Assembly (NCBI RefSeq): GCF_900103935.1
Contig: NZ_FNIC01000003.1
Span: 248,001 to 312,000, forward strand
Length of the DNA stretch: 64,000 nt
Direction: 5' to 3'
Origin: Nocardioides szechwanensis
Lineage (GTDB): Bacteria > Actinomycetota > Actinomycetes > Propionibacteriales > Nocardioidaceae
Both the position numbers and the translations under genes were made by a program. Positions 56,360 to 64,000 of the stretch are shown piece by piece; the stretch's first letter is position 1; every line of letters begins with the position of its first letter. The notes beneath the pieces are model-generated. The model did not search any database, had not been told where the DNA came from, and saw only the letters and a list, made by a program, of their open reading frames with translations.

Positions 56360-56644
56360 TCAGGCCAGGACGGCGACCTGGCTGCCCTCGCGAGCGGTCT
56401 CGAGGACCGTGCGCCAGGACGCGGCCGGGCGACGACGCAGCAGCGCACGGCGCTCCCGCTCGGTCATCCCGCCCCAGACCCCCCATTCGATCTGGTTGTC
56501 CAGAGCCTCGGCCAGGCACTCGGTGCGCACGGGACACCCGGCGCACAGCTGTTTGGCCTTGTTCTGCTCTGCGCCACGCACGAACAGCTGGTCCGGCTGC
56601 GTGGCCCTGCAAGCGGCGCGAGGCGCCCAGTCTTCAACCCACAT
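56360..56644 (-). CDS. whiB4: WhiB-family iron-sulfur regulator (WhiB4-like)
   Basis: The 94-residue regulator has four cluster cysteines (Cys12, Cys34, Cys37, Cys43; AACRA and LCAGCPVRTEC) and the GVWGGMTERERR turn plus a basic RRALLRRRPAASWR tail for DNA contact. WhiB proteins hold [4Fe-4S] clusters and respond to redox or NO. Its place between the ArsA pair and the PonA2-like gene matches Rv3681c, WhiB4. ATG at 56644 with GGGGA upstream; a GTG at 56659 is possible. Confidence 0.9.
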   Translation of the reverse strand: MWVEDWAPRAACRATQPDQLFVRGAEQNKAKQLCAGCPVRTECLAEALDNQIEWGVWGGMTERERRALLRRRPAASWRTVLETAREGSQVAVLA

Positions 56645-56776
56645 AAGTGATGTCCCCACATCTTCCGAGAAGGAAGTGCGTCCCCACGACGCCCCCGGTT
56701 CCTATCCCAACAATGACAAAGTTAAGGATGTTTCAACCAAACCGTAAGGCCCGCACGACCCACACTCACTAGTCCG

Positions 56777-56792
56777 AAATGACTAGTCATTT
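56777..56792. promoter_or_regulatory. Palindrome in the whiB-ponA2 divergent promoter region
   Basis: AAATGACTAGTCATTT is a perfect 16-bp palindrome 84 bases before the PBP start, and its ACTAGTC core is repeated directly at 56768-56774. The surrounding 56700-56800 is unusually AT-rich. This looks like an operator for one or both divergent genes. Confidence 0.5.
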
Positions 56793-56875
56793 GTGGTCAT
56801 ACCCGCACTCGGGCCTGGTATGACGGTCGCACCGCCGAAAGCCGCCCGCTCGGCCTCCTCACGTACGCTGGCGCC

Positions 56876-59239
56876 ATGTCCCGGTCTGGATCTGAGCGTC
56901 TTTCCTTCGTCAAGGTGGTCTCCCACCTGGGCGTCATGGTGGCTGTCGCCGCCGTGCTCGGCGTGGTCGTGGCCGGCCTCGCCATCCCGTTCGCCGCGGT
57001 CGTGGGCGTGACGACCCGCAACGTCGCCGAGACCATGGACCAGCTGCCGACCGAGCTCGAGGCCGACGCGCTGCCCCAGAAGACCCGCATCGTCGACGGC
57101 AACGGCGAGACCATCGCGACGATCTTCGACCAGAACCGCGTCGAGGTCTCGCTCGGCCAGGTGTCGCGCCGGATGGTCAAGGCGATCGTCGCGATCGAGG
57201 ACTACCGCTTCTACGAGCACGGTGCCCTCGACGTCAAGGGCACCATCCGCGCCCTGCTGACCAACTCCGCCTCCAGCGGCGTGGTCCAGGGTGGCTCCTC
57301 GATCACCCAGCAGATGGTCAAGCTCACGCTCCTCAACCAGGCCGACACCAAGCAGGAGCGGGAAGCGGCGGTCGACCAGACCTACGCCCGCAAGCTCCGG
57401 GAGCTGCGCTACGCCATCGCGGTCGAGAAGGCCTACAGCAAGGACTGGATCCTCGAGCGTTACCTCAACATCGCCTACTTCGGCGACGGCGCCTACGGCG
57501 TACAGGCGGCCGCCCGCCACTACTTCGACGTCAACGCCCGCAAGCTCAACCTCAACCAGTCGGCGATCCTCGCGGGCCTCGTGCAGAACCCCACGAAGTT
57601 CGACCCGACCAACTCCCCCGACCGCGCCCGCGAGCGCCGCGACATCGTGCTGGACCGGATGGCCGAGCTCAACGTCATCACCGAGCAGCAGGCCGACAGG
57701 ACCAAGGCCAAGGGGCTCAAGCTCGACATCAACAAGACTCAGAACGGCTGCTTCTTCTCGCGGGCCCCGTTCTTCTGCGACTACGTCCTGCGCTACCTGA
57801 TGCGCGACCGCTCGCTGGGCCGGACGGCCGAGGAGCGCTGGCGGCTGCTCAACTCCGGCGGCCTGACGATCCGCACCACCGTCGACCTGCGCTTCCAGGA
57901 CGCGGCCGACGAGTCGGTGCGCTCCCACGTCTACAAGGAGAACGACGCCATCGGGGCGCTCGCGATGGTCGAGCCCCGCACCGGTGAGGTGAAGGCGATC
58001 GCGCAGTCCCGACCGATGGGTGCCCGCAAGAAGCAGGGCGAGACCTACCTCAACTACGTCGTGCCCTCCCAGTACGGCGACTCCAACGGCTTCCAGGCCG
58101 GCTCGACGTTCAAGGCGTTCGTGCTCGCCTCGGCGATCAAGCAGGAGATCCCGCTCTCCACCCAGATCCCCTCGCCCCCGCAGGTCTTCCTCGACCAGGG
58201 CGACTTCGAGGTCTGCGACGGCGAGTTCTACCAGAGCTCCGAGATCTGGGACCCCTCCAACTCCACCGACTCCGGCACCTTCGACCTCTACACCGGCACC
58301 CGGCTCTCGGTGAACACCTTCTTCGCACAGCTCGAGCTGGAGACCGGTCTCTGCGAGCCCTACGAGCTCGCCAAGCAGATGGGCATCCAGCTCACCGACC
58401 GTGACACCGAGATGGTCCCGACGTTCACCCTCGGGGTCGCCGACGTGAGCCCGCTGGAGATGGCCGAGGCCTACGCGACCTTCGCCGGCCGCGGCCTCCA
58501 CTGCGACGCGCGCCCGGTCACCGCGATCCTCGACGCGGCCGGCAACACGCTGAAGGACTACCCCGCGCGGTGCACCCAGGTGATGCCCAGCTCGGTCGCC
58601 GACGCCGTCAACGACATCCTGCGGGGGGTGCTCGAGCCGGGCGGATTCGGCTACAGCGCCAACATCCAGACCGCACAGCCCTCGGCCGGCAAGACCGGCA
58701 CCATCCAGGAGAACCGCGCCGTGTGGTTCGTCGGCTACACGCCCAACCTCGCCACCGCCTCGATGATCGCCGGCGCCAACAAGGAGGGTCAGCCGATCAC
58801 GCTCAACGGCCAGACCATCGGGCCTTCCTACGTCTCGGCGGCGTTCGGCTCCACCCTGGCCGGCCCGATGTGGGGCGACGCGATGAAGGTCATCGAGCAG
58901 TGGCTAGACGACGAGGACTTCACCCAGCCCAGCGGCACCGACGTGATGGGCCTGCTCATCGGCATCCACGACGTCGGCGGGATGAGCGTCGACGACGCCC
59001 GCCGCGAGCTCGAGGACCTCGGCTTCGAGGTCACCCTCGGCGGCTACCGGCCCTCCGGCTACCCGGCGGACACGGTCGCCTACACCGACCCCGGCATCGG
59101 CTCCGAGCTCGCCAGCGGCGACACCGTGGTCATCTACCAGTCCACCGGCCGCACCCGTCCGCCTCCGGGCAGCGGTGGCGGGGGCGGCGGCCAGGGCAAC
59201 GGCAATGGCGGCGGCAACGGCAACGGCGGGGGCCGCTAG
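56876..59239 (+). CDS. ponA2: Bifunctional class A penicillin-binding protein with PASTA domain
   Basis: A 787-residue protein that builds and cross-links peptidoglycan. One membrane helix lies near 15-45. The GT51 transglycosylase has IEDYRFYEHGALD near 107 and QGGSSITQQMVK near 143. Transpeptidase motifs are STFK near 411, SVN near 478 and KTGT near 605. One PASTA domain spans about 695-765 (DARRELEDLGFEVTLGG). The tail is almost pure Gly/Asn. ATG start has no strong ribosome site. Its stop and the convergent YqeY stop share the same CTAG. Confidence 0.95.
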   Translation: MSRSGSERLSFVKVVSHLGVMVAVAAVLGVVVAGLAIPFAAVVGVTTRNVAETMDQLPTELEADALPQKTRIVDGNGETIATIFDQNRVEVSLGQVSRRMVKAIVAIEDYRFYEHGALDVKGTIRALLTNSASSGVVQGGSSITQQMVKLTLLNQADTKQEREAAVDQTYARKLRELRYAIAVEKAYSKDWILERYLNIAYFGDGAYGVQAAARHYFDVNARKLNLNQSAILAGLVQNPTKFDPTNSPDRARERRDIVLDRMAELNVITEQQADRTKAKGLKLDINKTQNGCFFSRAPFFCDYVLRYLMRDRSLGRTAEERWRLLNSGGLTIRTTVDLRFQDAADESVRSHVYKENDAIGALAMVEPRTGEVKAIAQSRPMGARKKQGETYLNYVVPSQYGDSNGFQAGSTFKAFVLASAIKQEIPLSTQIPSPPQVFLDQGDFEVCDGEFYQSSEIWDPSNSTDSGTFDLYTGTRLSVNTFFAQLELETGLCEPYELAKQMGIQLTDRDTEMVPTFTLGVADVSPLEMAEAYATFAGRGLHCDARPVTAILDAAGNTLKDYPARCTQVMPSSVADAVNDILRGVLEPGGFGYSANIQTAQPSAGKTGTIQENRAVWFVGYTPNLATASMIAGANKEGQPITLNGQTIGPSYVSAAFGSTLAGPMWGDAMKVIEQWLDDEDFTQPSGTDVMGLLIGIHDVGGMSVDDARRELEDLGFEVTLGGYRPSGYPADTVAYTDPGIGSELASGDTVVIYQSTGRTRPPPGSGGGGGGQGNGNGGGNGNGGGR

Positions 59240-59694
59240 CCGAGCTGGCGGCGTACCTCCGCGGCGACGGCCGACCCGTCGGCGCGACCCTTGACCTGGG
59301 GCGTCACGACGCCCATGACCTTGCCCATGGCGCGCATGCCCTCACCGGCGGCACCGGTCTGCTCGATCGCGGCGGCGATCAGGGCGGCGACCTCGTCGTC
59401 GCTGAGCGCGGCGGGCAGGTAGTCGGCGATCACCGCCGCCTCGGCCTTCTCCTTGGCCGCCATCTCGGCCCGGCCACCGTCGGCGAACGCGGTGGCCGCC
59501 TCGCGGCGCTTCTTGGCCTCGCTCGACAGCACGCCGATCACGTCGTCGTCGGTGAGCTCGCGGGCCTCCTTGCCGGCGACCTCCGCGTTGGTGATCGCGG
59601 TGAGCACCATCCGCAGGGTCGAGGAGCGGACCTCGTCACGCGACTTGATGGAGGTGGTCAGGTCGGCGCGGAGACGGTCCTTCAGAGCACTCAT
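59236..59694 (-). CDS. GatB/YqeY domain protein
   Basis: The 152-residue protein has LKDRLRADLTTSIKSRDEVRSSTLRMVLTAITNAEV at the N-terminus and GAAGEGMRAMGKVMGVVTPQVKGRADGSAVAAEVRRQL at the C-terminus, the YqeY form of the GatB C-terminal fold. It may assist tRNA-dependent amidation or bind tRNA, but the stand-alone function is unclear. Divergent from the metallophosphoesterase gene by 25 bases. Confidence 0.9.
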   Translation of the reverse strand: MSALKDRLRADLTTSIKSRDEVRSSTLRMVLTAITNAEVAGKEARELTDDDVIGVLSSEAKKRREAATAFADGGRAEMAAKEKAEAAVIADYLPAALSDDEVAALIAAAIEQTGAAGEGMRAMGKVMGVVTPQVKGRADGSAVAAEVRRQLG

Positions 59695-59719
59695 AGGGCC
59701 ATTGTGGCAGCCTGGGCGA

Positions 59720-60655
59720 ATGCCCAGCCTCCGGATTCTCCCGCGCCTGCTCCCCCGCCTTCTGGGCGCCGGGGCGCTCGCCGGCGGCGGGCTGACGGCG
59801 TACGCCGCCTGGGAGGCGCGGGCCTACACGCTGCGGCGCGTCGAGGTGCCGGTACTGCCCCCGGGCCAGCGGCCACTCACGGTGCTGCACCTGAGCGACA
59901 TCCACATGACCCCCGGCCAGACGCGCAAGCAGGAGTGGCTGCGCGGGCTGGCGGACCTGCGCCCCGACCTGGTCGTCGACACCGGCGACAACCTGGCGCA
60001 CCGCGACGCCGTCCCGGTCGTGCGCGACGCCCTCGGGGCGCTCCTCGACGTCCCGGGAGTGTTCGTCCACGGGTCCAACGACTACTACGAGCCGACCCTG
60101 CGCAACCCGCTGCGCTACCTGCTGCCCGACGACGGCACCCGCCGGACCGACGTACCCCAGCTGCCGTGGCCCGAGCTCAGCCAGACCCTCACCGGTGCCG
60201 GCTGGCTCGACCTGACCAACCGCCGCGACACCCTGACCGTGGGTGAGACGACGCTCGCGTTCGCGGGGGTCGACGACCCGCACCTGCGCTACGACCGGCT
60301 CGACCTGGTCGCGGGCCCGGCCGACCCGACCGCCGACCTGCGGCTCGGGATCACCCACGCGCCGTACCTCCGGGTGCTCGACCAGTACGCCGCCGACGGT
60401 TACGACGCCGTCCTGGCCGGGCACACCCACGGAGGCCAGGTGTGCCTGCCGGGGGGCCGGGCGCTGACCACCAACTGCGACCTCGACACCGCGCGTGCCA
60501 AGGGCCTGCACCGCCACCCGGCCGACTCGAGGCCCGGCGACTCCGGCTCGGCGTGGCTGCACGTCTCCGCCGGCGTCGGCACCAGCCCGTGGACCCGGAT
60601 CCGGGTCGCCTGCCGCCCCGAGGCGACCCTGCTGACCCTGGTGCCCCGAGGCTGA
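59720..60655 (+). CDS. Metallophosphoesterase, membrane-anchored
   Basis: A 311-residue calcineurin-like phosphoesterase. An N-terminal hydrophobic segment (LLGAGALAGGGLTAYAAW) probably anchors it. Metal and catalytic motifs are DIHMT near 58, DTGDN near 84, GSNDYY near 114, H in THAPY, and GHTHGGQ near 234. This is the YkuE/Rv3683 type; substrate unknown, with phospholipid-related substrates possible. It follows the PBP gene as in mycobacteria. Confidence 0.92.
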   Translation: MPSLRILPRLLPRLLGAGALAGGGLTAYAAWEARAYTLRRVEVPVLPPGQRPLTVLHLSDIHMTPGQTRKQEWLRGLADLRPDLVVDTGDNLAHRDAVPVVRDALGALLDVPGVFVHGSNDYYEPTLRNPLRYLLPDDGTRRTDVPQLPWPELSQTLTGAGWLDLTNRRDTLTVGETTLAFAGVDDPHLRYDRLDLVAGPADPTADLRLGITHAPYLRVLDQYAADGYDAVLAGHTHGGQVCLPGGRALTTNCDLDTARAKGLHRHPADSRPGDSGSAWLHVSAGVGTSPWTRIRVACRPEATLLTLVPRG

Positions 60656-60702
60656 GGCCGATTGGGGGACGCGCTCCACGCTCGGGTATGCTCCCGTGCT
60701 TG

Positions 60703-60732
60703 TGGGCTCCTCCCTCCACCGGGGGGAGCCCA
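60703..60732. terminator. Hairpin between metallophosphoesterase and tRNA-Pro
   Basis: TGGGCTCC (60703-60710) pairs with GGAGCCCA (60725-60732), and the inner CCC/GGG extends the stem. It ends 5 bases before the tRNA. TATGCT at 60687-60692 could be a tRNA promoter -10, in which case the hairpin lies in the tRNA leader. Confidence 0.5.
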
Positions 60733-60737
60733 TAAAT

Positions 60738-60814
60738 CGGGCTGTGGCGCAGCTTGGTAGCGCGCCTCGTTCGGGACGAGGAGGCCGCAGGTTCAAATCC
60801 TGTCAGCCCGACCA
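60738..60814 (+). tRNA. tRNA-Pro (anticodon CGG)
   Basis: The 77 bases fold as a cloverleaf. Acceptor stem CGGGCTG pairs with CAGCCCG. The D arm is GCGC-AGCTTGGTA-GCGC. Anticodon stem CCTCG/CGAGG holds the loop TTCGGGA with anticodon CGG, which reads CCG proline codons. The T arm is GCAGG-TTCAAAT-CCTGT, and discriminator A plus CCA is encoded. No attachment-site duplication or integrase is visible next to it. Confidence 0.96.
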
Positions 60815-60836
60815 TGTGATGTCGCAGGACATCCGC

Positions 60837-60870
60837 CAGACCCGGACCCACGAAAATGGGTCCGGGTCTG
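60837..60870. terminator. Terminator after tRNA-Pro
   Basis: Perfect 14-base arms CAGACCCGGACCCA and TGGGTCCGGGTCTG around CGAAAA, 22 bases after the tRNA. Confidence 0.85.
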
Positions 60871-60908
60871 TGCCATTTCCGGGGGTTGCCGCGTGACAGA
60901 CTGCCCGC

Positions 60909-61649
60909 ATGGCAGACGAGGACCAGCAGGACGCCCAGGCGCGGCTCGAGCCGCCCCGGCTGTTCGGCCGCAAGAGGGGCCGCAAGGCGTCCGCCCCCGA
61001 GGCCGAGACGGCCCCCGCCGACGTCGAGGACACCCAGGTCATCGAGCCGGAGCCGGCTCCTGAGGTCCACGACACCATGGTCGACGCGGCGCCCGTCGCG
61101 GCCTCCGTGCCTGCTGCTCCCCCGCAGGAGGAGCCGCCGCCCCCGCTCTTCGTCGACGAGGTCGAGCCGCCCGCCGTCACTCCCACCCCCGAGCCGAAGG
61201 CCAAGGAGCGCAAGCGCGCCAAGGAGCCGAAGGCACCCAAGCCGCCGAAGGAGCCTCGGCCGCCGCGGAAGCCGCTGCCCGGCCGGGTGGCCGCAGCCCT
61301 CACCGGCGTGGTCGTCGGGCTCGCGCTGGTCGGCGCCACGGCCGGAGCCCTACGCGGCTGCGAGGCCGTCCAGAACACGTCGACCTGCGGCAGCGCGGGC
61401 TTCCCGCTGCTGGTCGTCATCGTGGTGCTGATGATCGTGCTCGGCTCGGTGCTGCTGCGGATGTTCGAGGTGCCCGACCCCGGGAGCACCAGCTTCCTGG
61501 CCGTCGGCCTGGTCTCCGTCGTCGCGCTGCTGTTCTTCATCGAGGTCATCGACGCCTGGTGGATGATCATCGCCATCCCGGCCGTCTCCGTGCTCGCCTA
61601 CCTGCTCTCCCACTGGGTCACGACGACCTTCATCGAACCCGTGGAGTGA
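60909..61649 (+). CDS. Membrane protein with long Pro/Lys/Glu-rich N-terminus
   Basis: The first half (about 1-125) is disordered and switches from acidic, Pro-rich (EPEPAPEV, PPPPLFVDEVEPP) to strongly basic (KAKERKRAKEPKAPKPPKEPRPPRK) just before the membrane. The second half has four predicted helices with two cysteines in the first external loop (GCEAVQNTSTC). No family is recognised. The build, charged cytoplasmic tail plus four helices, is common in actinobacterial envelope proteins of unknown role. Its stop lies in a degenerate REP-like repeat. Confidence 0.75.
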   Translation: MADEDQQDAQARLEPPRLFGRKRGRKASAPEAETAPADVEDTQVIEPEPAPEVHDTMVDAAPVAASVPAAPPQEEPPPPLFVDEVEPPAVTPTPEPKAKERKRAKEPKAPKPPKEPRPPRKPLPGRVAAALTGVVVGLALVGATAGALRGCEAVQNTSTCGSAGFPLLVVIVVLMIVLGSVLLRMFEVPDPGSTSFLAVGLVSVVALLFFIEVIDAWWMIIAIPAVSVLAYLLSHWVTTTFIEPVE

Positions 61650-61672
61650 CTTCGTCCCTCCGCGGGGGAGTA
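61643..61672. repeat. Degenerate REP-like repeat overlapping a stop codon
   Basis: GGAGTGAC-TTC-GTCCCTCC resembles module B with one changed base, followed by half of module A (GGGGGAGTACT). The first bases are also the last codons and stop of the membrane protein gene. Confidence 0.55.
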
Positions 61673-61702
61673 CTGACCCGCCCGAAACTCACCGACTTGC
61701 CC

Positions 61703-61735
61703 GTTGACCCGCCCGAAAGTTTCGGGCGGGTCAAC
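61703..61735. terminator. Bidirectional terminator-like palindrome, identical to 2430-2462
   Basis: The same perfect 16+1+16 palindrome as at the other end of the window, between a convergent membrane protein gene and asd. A partial copy (TGACCCGCCCGAAACT, 61674-61689) precedes it. Confidence 0.8.
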
Positions 61736-61736
61736 G

Positions 61737-64000
<2,264 letters not shown>

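Noticed and set aside
60738..60814. tRNA-Pro as attachment site of an integrated element
   Set aside because: No integrase and no repeat of the tRNA 3' end was seen downstream in the window.

Overview
The window is from a high-GC actinobacterium, most likely Nocardioides or another Nocardioidaceae genus. Support for this: GC-rich codon use, many GTG and TTG starts, 4-base GTGA/ATGA/TTGA gene overlaps, a WhiB protein, a MarP-type protease, and a helicase/Tad/CpaE neighbourhood known from Actinobacteria. Much of the gene order recalls the M. tuberculosis stretch around Rv3649-Rv3683: helicase, Tad genes, Ssd-like protein, HAD phosphatase, acs, holin-like protein, MarP, CoA-type NUDIX, thioredoxin, nth, crp, metallo-beta-lactamase, RidA, paired ArsA ATPases, WhiB, PonA2-like PBP, metallophosphoesterase. 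The Mtb comparison is from memory, not from an alignment. Blocks absent from that order appear as insertions between the conserved pieces.

Layout. 1-2.4 kb: two tandem secreted Ig-like repeat proteins, the first cut by the window edge and frameshifted. 2.4-5.3 kb: proton-pumping pyrophosphatase and a STAS anti-sigma antagonist. 5.5-14.8 kb: DECH-box helicase and a translationally coupled Tad/Flp pilus operon, with a DUF4143 ATPase between them. 14.8-16.7 kb: hipBA toxin-antitoxin with a 46-bp inverted-repeat operator and a small IS-like element at the hipA stop codon. 16.8-20.2 kb: HAD phosphatase, two small unknown proteins, a catalytically degenerate Fic-like protein and a methyltransferase. 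20.3-24.3 kb: LytS/LytTR two-component system with a DUF485-like protein and a sodium/solute symporter. 24.3-26.3 kb: alpha-carbonic anhydrase lipoprotein and a membrane-anchored Ig-like protein. 26.4-36.2 kb: one nitrate assimilation operon (narK, nasC, nasB-like, nirB, nirD, hemD-winged-helix fusion, sirohydrochlorin chelatase). 36.5-42.3 kb: DUF485-actP-acs behind a near-consensus CRP site, then nhaA. 42.3-49 kb: the MarP/NUDIX/TlpA/nth, crp and MBL/NUDIX/RidA/DUF4177 sets. 49.2-54 kb: accessory genes including an ECF41 sigma factor and an ScoAB CoA-transferase. 54-61.7 kb: two ArsA/GET3-like ATPases, WhiB, a PASTA-bearing PBP, YqeY, metallophosphoesterase, tRNA-Pro and a membrane protein. 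61.7-64 kb: asd and lysC, the latter with an internal start for a beta subunit.

The coherent systems are nitrate uptake and reduction to ammonium with siroheme supply, acetate uptake and activation, a Tad pilus with its helicase partner, a persistence-type toxin-antitoxin module, and aspartate-family amino acid entry. The most unusual content is non-coding: an identical 33-bp palindrome between two distant convergent gene pairs, a modular REP-like hairpin family at five places, a second dispersed repeat family around 20.3 and 40.8 kb, and the small element at hipA. I found no CRISPR array, prophage or rRNA, and no clearly new multi-gene system; the hipBA and DUF4143 insertions are the best candidates for accessory function.
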